From Acidobacteriota bacterium (GTDB taxonomy: Bacteria > Acidobacteriota > UBA6911 > RPQK01 > DATIPO01), in NCBI GenBank assembly GCA_035471785.1, contig DATIPQ010000044.1:1-39547 (forward strand): a DNA stretch of 39,547 bases, given 5' to 3'. The position numbers and the translations under genes were made by a program. The stretch's first letter is position 1. Every line of letters begins with the position of its first letter. The notes beneath the pieces were generated by a model that saw only the letters and a list, made by a program, of their open reading frames with translations, was not told the DNA's origin and ran no database searches. This document shows positions 1 through 6,800 of this stretch, piece after piece.

Positions 1-166
1 CCTCCCCCTTGCCTTTCTTGCGCGGCCTCCCTCCCAATCGACCGTTCAGGCGGCTGGCCCGGCGTTTGGCCGGAGTGCTCTTGCTGCCGCCTTCCCGCCC
101 CATCGCCTGAGCGATGTCGCGGGCTGAGATGGGTTCGCCGCAGTGGGGGCAGTTGAAGGGTTTCAT
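1..166 (-). CDS. Small zinc-ribbon protein, C-terminus outside window
   Basis: The reading frame opens at the ATG at 166 on the minus strand and stays open for 55 codons to the window edge, so its end is not seen. The protein begins MKPFNCPHCGEPIS, with one CPHC zinc knuckle near the N-terminus. A basic tail rich in Lys, Arg and Gly follows (KRRASRLNGRLGGRPRKKG). A second knuckle would have to lie beyond the edge. A nucleic-acid-binding role is suggested only by the charge and the zinc ligands; I do not recognise a family. A strong promoter lies directly upstream at 176-204, close enough that the mRNA may be almost leaderless. It borders a tRNA-derived attachment-like repeat, so it may belong to an integrated element. 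Confidence 0.6.
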   Translation of the reverse strand, partial: MKPFNCPHCGEPISARDIAQAMGREGGSKSTPAKRRASRLNGRLGGRPRKKGKGE

Positions 167-175
167 CTTGTCTCG

Positions 176-204
176 ATTATAACCTAAACGCTTGGGAACT
201 TCAA
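176..204 (-). promoter_or_regulatory. Sigma-70 type promoter of the zinc-ribbon gene
   Basis: Read on the minus strand, TTGAAG (204-199) and TATAAT (181-176) are separated by exactly 17 nt. The last base of the -10 box is 9 nt from the ATG at 166, which predicts a 5' leader of only a few nucleotides. There is no clear Shine-Dalgarno sequence in between. Confidence 0.6.
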
Positions 205-294
205 GCGCGACGACTGCAATAGGATTGGGGACGCGGGAACGGGCCTTTGCTGTTGCTGCGCGTTTGTGGGGATTCACGGGCTTTCACACCCGGA

Positions 295-344
295 ACGCAT
301 CCGTAATGCGTAGGTTGTAGGTTCGATTCCTATCGCCGGCTCCA
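295..344 (+). repeat. tRNA-Thr(CGU) 3' fragment, attachment-like repeat copy 1
   Basis: This 50-nt stretch folds as the 3' part of a tRNA. It has an anticodon stem-loop (ACGCA/TGCGT around TCCGTAA, anticodon CGT for Thr), a T arm (stem 317-321/329-333, loop TTCGATT), the 3' acceptor strand CGCCGGC (334-340), discriminator T and an encoded CCA. The matching 5' half (expected to start GCCGGCG) is absent upstream, so it is not a functional tRNA. The anticodon-loop position normally occupied by U33 is C. Bases 306-344 are identical to 1690-1728. Such partial 3' ends typically arise when integrases recombine at a tRNA gene. The intact tRNA gene is not in this window. Confidence 0.75.
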
Positions 345-369
345 GTCTTTTCAACATGCCGATGTGAAA

Positions 370-403
370 AGGGCCAGCCTCACACAGGGGAGAAGCTGGC
401 CCT
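370..403. other. Stem-loop next to attachment-like repeat
   Basis: AGGGCCAGC (370-378) and GCTGGCCCT (395-403) form a perfect 9-bp stem with a 16-nt loop, 26 nt after the tRNA fragment. A short T-run follows only about 15 nt later, so a rho-independent terminator is possible but not typical. Confidence 0.4.
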
Positions 404-614
404 AGACTCCGGACTCTCTTTTTGACTCTTAGTCGTCGCCATGCATTTCGTCGCTTAGCCGTTGGCTGACCCGCGCAACCACGCGCCGTCATCGGTTTCG
501 ACTTCCGTGGGAAAAGACCTTCCCCGAATGCAGCGATCCCCTTGACCACTCTTTTCAGGGTGGGCGAAAGGCTTTCACCCGACTGATTGTGCCATTCGGC
601 CTGCCAAATGAATT

Positions 615-662
615 GAGATTATTAGAAATCTCTTGCATCTTCTCTTTCAGAAAGACGATACT
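615..662 (+). promoter_or_regulatory. Candidate promoter with overlapping inverted repeat
   Basis: TTGCAT (633-638) and GATACT (657-662) are separated by 18 nt, a plausible but weak sigma-70 promoter about 100 nt before the cargo gene. A perfect 6-bp inverted repeat, GAGATT/AATCTC with a 6-nt spacer (615-632), abuts the -35 box and could be an operator or a small hairpin. Confidence 0.3.
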
Positions 663-763
663 ACGTTGGGTACGTGGCTTGAACCAATTCCGGCACCTCT
701 GGATGTTCGCTGTGCGCGGGGTACTTGACGCCGCGAGTCTGGGGCTTTTCGAAGGAGAATTCC

Positions 764-1444
764 ATGTCTAAGGCTGCAATACTAGGTGAGTTCATCAATG
801 CTGCCAGTCTTTTGGCACAGGTGTTGAGCGGTGTTACAGGAGAGACCTTTCCTATTGGCGTTGAGATCGAGAACCGAACCCCGTATGATCTGGTCCTTAC
901 TCCCGGGTTCCCCTTCATGCCAAGCAGGAGCAACGCGGACAAACCGCAATGCGGCCAAACCGGCAACCCAAGCTTCTTGGCCGCCCCGCCAATCCGCATC
1001 TATGCCGCGTCCTCGAAAACATCGAAAGATGTTGCAGCCATCGGTGGACACGCGATAGGCTTGGACGGCAACGTCGGATCTATTTCTTACCAGGGCTACT
1101 ACGGCAACTCCCCCATCTTTTCCTTTATGCTTGCTTGGTTCTTAGGGGGAGGGTTCCATCCGGGATTCGTTTTGCTAGCTGACGCAGACGGGACAAAATA
1201 CGACAACCAAGGGGCGACCTATTTCAAGACAGGCGGGTATCTCGTCAATCACCCGCCCTGCTATCCGCCGGACCTGCCCGACATCTGGCAAACCACATCG
1301 TACGTACATTCCCTCCTGAAGGTGAAGGTGGGGAACAAATCAGAGTCGATCAGGTTGCAAGCCGTGCCAGGCGGAAATAATGACGGGTATCAATTGGTCC
1401 TTGAGGTTTCCCAGGTCGGTTACACGCCGCCAGACAACGAATAA
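764..1444 (+). CDS. Element cargo protein, possibly actinoporin-like
   Basis: The protein has 226 aa from the ATG at 764, chosen because GAAGGAG lies 6 nt upstream; an in-frame ATG at 725 has no such site. Residues 3-24 can form an amphipathic helix rich in Ala, Leu and Ile. A beta-type segment GVEIENRTPYDLVL (32-45) follows, then a Gly/aromatic-rich middle part (GSISYQGYYGNSPIFSFML, 105-123) and a beta-rich C-terminus. There is no signal peptide and little charge. The order of an N-terminal amphipathic helix, a V-G-V-E-N-E-like strand and G-x-L-x-Y/FSxxL strands resembles sea-anemone actinoporins, pore-forming cytolysins. That resemblance is my own pattern match and is weak. Base composition and the flanking tRNA-derived repeats point to horizontal acquisition. 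Otherwise it is a protein of unknown function. Confidence 0.75.
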   Translation: MSKAAILGEFINAASLLAQVLSGVTGETFPIGVEIENRTPYDLVLTPGFPFMPSRSNADKPQCGQTGNPSFLAAPPIRIYAASSKTSKDVAAIGGHAIGLDGNVGSISYQGYYGNSPIFSFMLAWFLGGGFHPGFVLLADADGTKYDNQGATYFKTGGYLVNHPPCYPPDLPDIWQTTSYVHSLLKVKVGNKSESIRLQAVPGGNNDGYQLVLEVSQVGYTPPDNE

Positions 1445-1689
1445 CGCGATGACGTATCCGCGATCCAATTCCATAGCGGCCCAATAGGAGGGGTGTCCAC
1501 GAGTTTCTTCCTTTACCCCGAAAAGTACCGGCTGTATGCTTTTCCATGTCAAGCTGCCTTTGGGCTAGAGCCTCACCCCAATTCTTTGAACCGGTCAGTG
1601 CGCTAAGATTCAGCAAGGCGGTCTGTCACCCAATGGCGCGTGATGGATCATCTCTGATCCCTCGGGTTTGATATTCTCTCCGAGCGAGC

Positions 1690-1728
1690 ATGCGTAGGTT
1701 GTAGGTTCGATTCCTATCGCCGGCTCCA
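1690..1728 (+). repeat. tRNA-Thr 3' fragment, attachment-like repeat copy 2
   Basis: This is an exact 39-bp copy of 306-344, comprising the 3' side of the anticodon stem, the variable region, the T arm, the acceptor 3' strand and CCA. Sequence upstream is unrelated to a tRNA, so this copy is also truncated, further than copy 1. Confidence 0.75.
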
Positions 1729-1791
1729 TCCCTCCAACGACCCGGCGGCTTTCGCTGCGGAGAGCCCAGCCTCCTGACTTGACACCCCTCG

Positions 1792-2301
1792 TCAGTCGCC
1801 TATCTCAGGGCAGTCGTAGAAGGCTTCGGCACAGGCTGTAACCACGATACGTTCGACAAATAACGAATTGTATTCGACGTAGTAGTTTCTGGCTCTGGCT
1901 GGGATGTCCGGTACCAGGCGGAAGTCGATTTTGACTCGGGCGACCCCCTCGCCGAATCCCTGGTCTTTCTTCCAGTGCTGGCGGATGTAGCCGTCGACCT
2001 CCTGGACCATGGAGTCTCTGAAGGTCTCCAAGCGCTCTCCCATGGGAGCCGAGAGTTGCTTGGTCGACCCTAATGTGTCGGACAAGAGGCGAACTCGCAA
2101 CACCCTTCCGTCGCGATGAGAAATCTCGAAATGCATGGCACCCTCGATTCCAAGGCCGACCGCCATCTCAGGATAAGGAGGCATTGCGAACCCTTGGTCC
2201 GCCCGTGGCCACAGATCTCGAGGGGCGCCTGCCCCGAGAGCGACTGCAAACGCAAGGAGGCAGCCAGATAAAAGGAGCGCTACTGAATGCTTTCTGTTCA
2301 T
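1792..2301 (-). CDS. Exported protein with TonB C-terminal-like domain
   Basis: The 169-aa protein has an N-terminal export signal. It contains a possible lipobox LSGC (11-14), although the hydrophobic stretch before it is short; cleavage by signal peptidase I after ALGAGA is the alternative. The segment PPYPEMAVGLGIEGAMHFEI followed by DGRVLRVRLLS (about 41-74) matches the TonB C-terminal domain pattern, in which P-x-Y-P-x-x-A precedes a strand and a D-G-x-V turn. The rest contains further predicted strands (VARVKIDFRLV). It lacks the membrane anchor and Pro-rich spacer of a true TonB, so it is unlikely to energise receptors by itself. Such stand-alone domains are common in acidobacteria, with unknown roles. 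The 108-bp gap to the DinB-family gene behind it shows no clear signal. Confidence 0.65.
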   Translation of the reverse strand: MNRKHSVALLLSGCLLAFAVALGAGAPRDLWPRADQGFAMPPYPEMAVGLGIEGAMHFEISHRDGRVLRVRLLSDTLGSTKQLSAPMGERLETFRDSMVQEVDGYIRQHWKKDQGFGEGVARVKIDFRLVPDIPARARNYYVEYNSLFVERIVVTACAEAFYDCPEIGD

Positions 2302-2409
2302 GTCTAGTTCTTAACCTTCTTAGGTAGACAGTTCTGCACGATATTAAGCGTATTGACAGCCGATGTATTCGGATCGATCCCCTCGCTGTCTTGATCTTCA
2401 TAGATTCCG

Positions 2410-3012
2410 TCACGGTCGCTCGGTGGGCGATTTGTCGCCGGGGCCGGGCAAGGGTCGCTTTCGACCGCCAGAGTCTTCGCCCTTCACCAAAGCATCGAAG
2501 TCGTCGTAGGCATAGATGGTGGGGGCCTGGTTCTGCATCAGGCCTCCCGTGTCGGCTGTCGGGCCGTAGGTGCTGTGCAAGTCGCGTCCCAGCATCCTCA
2601 GCATGGCGAGTTGCTGGCCGCGGTGGTGGGCCGTATGGGCGATGCGCCTTACCATCACCCAGGCCCGCGAGCGCTCAACGTCGAAGAAGCTGGCGCTCTC
2701 TTCCCACCATCTCTCTTGCTTGACCGCCAGGGCGTCCCGGCGCCGGCCGGAGTCCTGGCGATAGCGGCGGATGAAGTCGAGGCGCTCCTCACGCTCGGGC
2801 AGAGGGGGTGCGCCGACGTCGATGCCCAGAATCTGAACGAACCAGAGGTTCTCGCTGACGCATTGATGCACCATCTGCTCAAGCACGCTGCGCCCCCGGC
2901 GATCCTCGGGGTGGGGGCGGAAGGCGAGGTCCTCATCGCCAAACATGCTCCACACGCTGAGCACTTTGAGGCGCTCGGTCTGATAGGTATCAACGAGAAA
3001 GCGATAGCGCAT
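2410..3012 (-). CDS. DinB-family metal-binding protein
   Basis: The 200-aa protein fits the DinB/YfiT-like four-helix bundle superfamily. The typical metal triad is visible: His49 in the EQMVHQ segment, and His126 and His130 in RRIAHTAHHRGQQ, where the H-x-x-H-x-x-Q pattern begins the last helix. A DRRGRSVLEQMVHQ context around the first His is also usual. Members include thiol transferases for bacillithiol or mycothiol and many uncharacterised proteins; nothing here tells the substrate. The C-terminal 35 residues are polar and probably disordered. An 86-bp dispersed repeat lies upstream (3056-3141). Confidence 0.75.
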   Translation of the reverse strand: MRYRFLVDTYQTERLKVLSVWSMFGDEDLAFRPHPEDRRGRSVLEQMVHQCVSENLWFVQILGIDVGAPPLPEREERLDFIRRYRQDSGRRRDALAVKQERWWEESASFFDVERSRAWVMVRRIAHTAHHRGQQLAMLRMLGRDLHSTYGPTADTGGLMQNQAPTIYAYDDFDALVKGEDSGGRKRPLPGPGDKSPTERP

Positions 3013-3055
3013 GTCTCCAGTCTACTCGCTAAGCTCGGCCTTCGGAAAGTTCACC

Positions 3056-3141
3056 AGGTGGCCAACAAGTTCACACACGAATCAAGTTTCAGCGACCGCG
3101 CTGAGGGCCTAATTGCTCTCGGCGGTATGAGCTGCTCGCTA
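3056..3141 (-). repeat. Dispersed intergenic repeat, copy 1
   Basis: This stretch matches 10826-10912 with about ten differences, including one single-base indel. Read on the minus strand it begins TAGCGAGC and ends TTGGCCACCT. Its first three bases (3141-3139) are the TAG stop codon of the WG-repeat gene. The internal string GAAACTTGA...TGTGTGAACTTG recalls sequence at insertion-sequence ends, but no transposase is nearby. Confidence 0.7.
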
Positions 3142-3789
3142 TTTCAGAACTTGCCCGTCTTTTCCTATCGATTTCGGGGCGCCGTCCTGGGTGACCTGGG
3201 CGCGGCCTTGTTTGAAGGAGGCGGCTTCGTCGAAAACAAACGGGATGGCTTCATCTCCACCGCGATCAATGTATCCCCATTTTCCTCCTGCCACCGACCA
3301 ATGCTCGTGGTCAGCCTCTCTCACGCATCCTTTACAGGCTGCGGCCAGACCCTCCGAGAAGGGCCGGGCGAATTCGTAAAGGGGGTCGATGACGATGTTT
3401 CCGGACTGGTCGAAGAAGCCGAAGCGTCCGTCTCGCTGGAAGCGGGCCAGTCCTTCGGAGAAGGCATCCGGCGCGTTATCGAAGACAAAAGGCCGCACCA
3501 CGACCTCGCCCTTTGTGTCGATATAAGCCCAGCCGGTCTCATCGACGACGGCCGCCAATCCCGACTCGGAAAACTCCTCGCCCAAGCGGAAGCGGGGTTC
3601 GATAACCACCTCCCCGGCCGAGTCGCGATACCCGTAACGCTCGCCCTCGGCTGTCGTCTCGGCGAAGAGCACCGGCTTCGCGGCTGGACTATGTGTGTGG
3701 GTGACATCCAATCCTCCAGAACGACATCCCGGCAGGCAGAAGATGAGAAGCAGACCGATTAAATTCCGCACTGAAATCCCCTTAGGCAC
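3139..3789 (-). CDS. WG-repeat lipoprotein
   Basis: The protein has 216 aa. The N-terminus is a lipoprotein signal peptide ending in LPGC (Cys22), so the mature protein should be lipid-anchored. From about residue 52 onward there are four or more repeats of the WG type: RYGYRDSAGEVVIEPRF, GWAYIDTKGEVVVRPFV, RFGFFDQSGNIVIDPLY and KWGYIDRGGDEAIPFVF. These are separated by F-S-E-G-L-A turns, as in the KWG/WG beta-repeat family (PF14903). Such proteins are usually extracytoplasmic and of unknown binding partner. The stop codon falls exactly at the edge of a dispersed repeat, so the C-terminus (DGAPKSIGKDGQVLK) could have been shaped by its insertion, although the last repeat looks complete. Confidence 0.85.
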   Translation of the reverse strand: MPKGISVRNLIGLLLIFCLPGCRSGGLDVTHTHSPAAKPVLFAETTAEGERYGYRDSAGEVVIEPRFRLGEEFSESGLAAVVDETGWAYIDTKGEVVVRPFVFDNAPDAFSEGLARFQRDGRFGFFDQSGNIVIDPLYEFARPFSEGLAAACKGCVREADHEHWSVAGGKWGYIDRGGDEAIPFVFDEAASFKQGRAQVTQDGAPKSIGKDGQVLK

Positions 3790-3884
3790 AAGAACCTCCC
3801 CCGTTTCGTGGCTGCGGCTGCGCCTTAACGATTATATCCCCCAGGGCAAGAGGATCAGTGAAATGGCGGGTGCCACCGGCCTAA

Positions 3885-4715
3885 TCAGCGGAAGAGTTGC
3901 CATTTAATGCGGGTGTAGGCGATCTGGAAGTTGTGGCGTTGGGCGTTGCGTTGGGAGGGGGTGCCGGGTTGGGCGCACATCATGGCCAGATCGCAGCCCT
4001 GCTCGGCGGCGAACTGCAGGCGGCTTTGCAGGAGAGCCAACTGGGCTCCGCGGCGGCGGGCGGCTGGGATGGTGCTGGCGCCGGCTAGAAGGGCCACCCC
4101 CTCGAAGAGACTGAGGGCGCCGGCGGCGATGGGGAAGCCTTCAAGCTCGGCCAGGAAACAGAAGGCGTCAGGACGCGCCATGTTGACCTTGCCCAATTCC
4201 AGGACCACCTCGGGAAGTCCCTCGTATTCGCTCCAGCCCTCTGCCGCGGTGGACGCCCAAAGGTCGGCCTCCTGGGGATCGGCGATGCGTACGCGGATGG
4301 CTTCGTCCCCTTGAAAGCGCAGCTCGACTCCGGGCGCAATGGGACGGTAAAGGACGCTGGTGAATTCGATAGGCCGGTATCCCCTTTGGCCCAGCAGGTG
4401 CAGGGCTGAGGGGTGGGCCAGGGGGCTCACTTCGTGGAAGACCGGGGCCTGGCGGCCGAGGAAAAAGTCCTCCAGTTGTTGAAGGTCGTCCGCTGCGACT
4501 TCCTGAAAGATGCCCAAGCCGAAGGTCTGCGTGAGAGGGGAACGGGGGCCGTCAAACAAAGCGTAGGTGCCGGCGATGCGTGTCCACTCGGCGCCGACTT
4601 CTGGTGAGATTTGGGCGCGGGCTTCTACAAACGAGCGGTTGCCTTCGCCTTCGGTCTTTTCCAGGCGGCGGGAAAGGTCGAGGTCGGCAAAAAGGTGCTT
4701 TGAAGAGCTGGTCAT
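3885..4715 (-). CDS. GNAT-family acetyltransferase
   Basis: The protein has 276 aa from the ATG at 4715, preceded by GGAAGGAG 7 nt upstream; a longer frame to 4769 lacks a ribosome site. The C-terminal half carries the GNAT core. The segment AAGALSLFEGVALLAGAS forms strand beta-4 and TIPAARRRGAQLALLQSRL forms the acetyl-CoA pyrophosphate loop and helix (R/Q-x-x-G-x-G/A pattern, here RRRGAQ). It is followed by a helix with the variable CAQPGTPSQRNAQRHNF segment. The N-terminal half may be a second, degenerate GNAT fold. The substrate is unknown. A TATAAT box lies 25 nt before the start. The gene is transcribed alone. Confidence 0.8.
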   Translation of the reverse strand: MTSSSKHLFADLDLSRRLEKTEGEGNRSFVEARAQISPEVGAEWTRIAGTYALFDGPRSPLTQTFGLGIFQEVAADDLQQLEDFFLGRQAPVFHEVSPLAHPSALHLLGQRGYRPIEFTSVLYRPIAPGVELRFQGDEAIRVRIADPQEADLWASTAAEGWSEYEGLPEVVLELGKVNMARPDAFCFLAELEGFPIAAGALSLFEGVALLAGASTIPAARRRGAQLALLQSRLQFAAEQGCDLAMMCAQPGTPSQRNAQRHNFQIAYTRIKWQLFR

Positions 4716-5016
4716 CGATTGGCTCCTTCCAAGAATCCTGATTATAGCGGGCAGCCTGATACCGGGCACCGCTCGGGGGCCTCACCGACTGGCCGTATTG
4801 AGGAATTTCCTGGATCGCCGCAAGGATGCGCCTCCCACCCGCCCTGGCGACCGCTCGGGGGCTTACCCGCAGGAGGGCTTCTAAGATTGGCCTCCCTCGA
4901 TTGCCGGGGACGTTGGGCTTGTTGAAAGAAACGGGATGGGGGATACTGAGGATAGGACGACGGGACTTGCGAGAGCCGTCGTTGGCCGATACATCATCTA
5001 TCCGAGGGAGAAGTAA
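4716..5016. other. Divergent intergenic region with GNAT-gene promoter
   Basis: This gap lies between divergent genes. On the minus strand a perfect TATAAT (4746-4741) sits 25 nt before the GNAT start and is the probable -10 box; I see no good -35. On the plus strand, GAGGGAGAAG precedes the ATG at 5017. The string ACCGCTCGGGGGC occurs twice, around 4769 and 4851. I see no RNA gene or reading frame with support. Confidence 0.4.
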
Positions 5017-5313
5017 ATGCCCAAGGAGAAAGTGACTTGCCGTACTCCCAATCCTGGGAAAAAATCCACCAACATCGACCGCTGGAAGTTCGATGCCGTG
5101 CACAGCGCCATCCTGCAGGCGGTTCCCTCAGAAGAGCCAGGAATGTACTTCCGCGATCTGGCTAAAGAAGTCGCCAAGCGGCTGACCGCCCACGAAAAGA
5201 AGCGGCTCGGATCGCTTTCCTGGTTCACCACCACGGTCAAGCTTGAAATGGAGGTGCGGGGCGAGCTGCGGCGCCTGTCAAGGAGTCCTCAGCGACTGAT
5301 ACGCGCGATTTGA
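5017..5313 (+). CDS. DUF6958-like small protein
   Basis: The 98-aa protein starts at ATG 5017 behind a GAGGGAGAAG ribosome site. Its pattern is that of the DUF6958 family: TPNPGK near the N-terminus, then IDRWKFDAVHSAIL, a short acidic turn, and WFTTTVKLEMEVRGEL close to the end. The arrangement of helices and a small beta wing suggests a winged-helix-like fold, but no function is established. No partner gene is evident; the neighbours are a GNAT gene upstream (divergent) and the DUF92 operon (convergent). Confidence 0.7.
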   Translation: MPKEKVTCRTPNPGKKSTNIDRWKFDAVHSAILQAVPSEEPGMYFRDLAKEVAKRLTAHEKKRLGSLSWFTTTVKLEMEVRGELRRLSRSPQRLIRAI

Positions 5314-5451
5314 GGAGTGGCGCGGCCTGGGTCCGGGATCCCCGCAAGGATGCACCTTGGCTAGGCAACTTCCAGTTTCCAGCGGCCAACTCCCAAGCCG
5401 CGAATGTGGCTGCCAGGCCTGGGGCTGCAGCGGCGGCTTCCAGGCGTCAGG

Positions 5452-6783
5452 TCAGCAGGGCGGGTGGAGCAATGACCAGGCCCATCCGGCGGCGGTGGCG
5501 CCGAAGAGCGTGCTGTAGAGGTTGAGGGCTTCGTCGGAGTAGGGCAGGCGGGAGCGGAAGAGAGTGCCGCAGAGGCTCTCGTAGAACCCGGCGGCCACGG
5601 CGGCTACCCAGATGACGGGCAAGGCCGGCCAGGGGAGCCAGCCGCTGAAGACGGCCACCGATGCCACCAAGCCGGCCCCCATCCATCCGGCCAGGGTGCC
5701 TTCCAGGGAAACGGCGCCGGGAGTCCCCACGGGGACGGGCCGGAAGGTGACGGGATTGATGGGGCGGCGGCCCAGCCACTGTCCGATTTCTGTGGAGAGG
5801 GTGTCGAGAGCGGCCGTGGCCAAAGCGGCGGTAAAAGCGGCCCGCAGCAATTCCGGCGCGTCCACCCACAGGCTGATCAGCGCGGCCGCCAAAGCCACCG
5901 ATCCATTGGCCAGCACGTTGGAAACGCCCCGCTCTCCCCGCTCTCCCTGGGCGATGGCCAGCTTGTGCTTGTGGGCGAATCCGAGGCGGGTGGCGATGCT
6001 GCCGGTGGCCACGAATGAAAGCAGCACCAGGAAGGCGGGACGTCCGGCGCCGGTGTAGATGAGCAGCGCCACCACACCGCCCATCACCGCCCCCCGCGTA
6101 GAGACCCAGCCCAGCACGCGGGCCAGCAGGGCAGCCCCTGCCGAGACCATCAGGATCTCGGCCCAGGGCGCGGCGGGCGACGGGAGGGGCGTGTCGATGG
6201 AGATGAGCAAGGGAAGCGTAGCGGCTCCGATCCATACGACCGCTATGTTGTCGTCGATTACTTCCGGCAGCGACTCGCCGATGGCGGCGGCCAGCGAAGT
6301 CAGCAGGCAGCAGGCCACAATGCGCGTGAGCGAAAAGGATGCCTCAGGGGGCAGATTCCACCACAGCAGCAGCGCGGCGGACAAGCCTCCCAGGAGCCAA
6401 AAGGCCAGCAGTCCCTGCCAGCTCTTGTCGGGATGGTAGGGCAGCTTGTGGCGTCCGATGCGGCGCCCGATGAAGTTGGAGGCGGCGTCGCCCACCGAGA
6501 GCAGGGCCCATACGGCGGCCGCCAGGTAGAGCCGTTCGCGGAAGATCAGCAGCAAGGCCAGGACTCCCAGGGCGTAGTAGAGCTTGCCGGGAGAGACGCG
6601 GCGCAGCGCTTCATCCTGGCGGGTGGTGATCCTGACCAGCAGCGGCGAGAAGAACAGTGCGTGCAGGATGGCGAGTCCGGCCAGGGAGAGGATGGCCCAG
6701 TAAGGCAGGTAGGGGAGGGTGAAGGCGAATCCGACGGGCAAGAGGTGTTCCAACTGTCGCAGGTCTTCTCGGCGATCGGACAT
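5452..6783 (-). CDS. Fused dolichol/phytol kinase-like and DUF92 membrane protein
   Basis: The 443-aa protein has many membrane helices. The first half resembles dolichol kinase/phytol kinase (SEC59/VTE5-like, CTP-dependent). The diagnostic piece is GDAASNFIGRRIGRHKLPYH followed by DKSWQG (about 97-123), the G-D-x-x-A-x-x-x-G-x-x-x-G-x-K nucleotide motif. The second half, from about residue 210, is a DUF92 domain (VTE6-like), seen in GERGERGVSNVLANGS, the D-T-L-S-T-E-I-G motif and VPVGTPGAVSLEGTLAG. In plants the separate enzymes VTE5 and VTE6 phosphorylate phytol and then phytyl phosphate. A fusion could convert a prenyl alcohol to its diphosphate in one polypeptide; that is inference. It is the last gene of a three-gene operon, 17 nt after the SDR gene. 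Confidence 0.75.
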   Translation of the reverse strand: MSDRREDLRQLEHLLPVGFAFTLPYLPYWAILSLAGLAILHALFFSPLLVRITTRQDEALRRVSPGKLYYALGVLALLLIFRERLYLAAAVWALLSVGDAASNFIGRRIGRHKLPYHPDKSWQGLLAFWLLGGLSAALLLWWNLPPEASFSLTRIVACCLLTSLAAAIGESLPEVIDDNIAVVWIGAATLPLLISIDTPLPSPAAPWAEILMVSAGAALLARVLGWVSTRGAVMGGVVALLIYTGAGRPAFLVLLSFVATGSIATRLGFAHKHKLAIAQGERGERGVSNVLANGSVALAAALISLWVDAPELLRAAFTAALATAALDTLSTEIGQWLGRRPINPVTFRPVPVGTPGAVSLEGTLAGWMGAGLVASVAVFSGWLPWPALPVIWVAAVAAGFYESLCGTLFRSRLPYSDEALNLYSTLFGATAAGWAWSLLHPPC

Positions 6784-6800
6784 GGAGGGAGTCTACCGCC

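Larger units (their letters stand above)
345..1728 (+). mobile_element. Putative tRNA-targeted mini-element or island remnant
   Basis: The segment is bounded by two identical 39-bp tRNA-Thr 3' ends in the same orientation, as expected of attL/attR-type repeats. It is visibly richer in A and T than the rest of the window and carries one convincing gene (764-1444). No integrase or transposase is encoded, so it would be a non-autonomous unit or the remnant of a larger island, possibly one of several tandem insertions at the same tRNA. Apart from the gene, a hairpin at 370-403 and promoter-like sequence around 633-662, I see nothing else in 345-763, and nothing in 1445-1689. Confidence 0.5.

Noticed and set aside
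274-549. 91-aa minus-strand frame containing IGIEPTTYALRM
   Set aside because: This peptide is the antisense reading of the tRNA-Thr 3' end, a well-known false protein. The frame has no ribosome site or domain.
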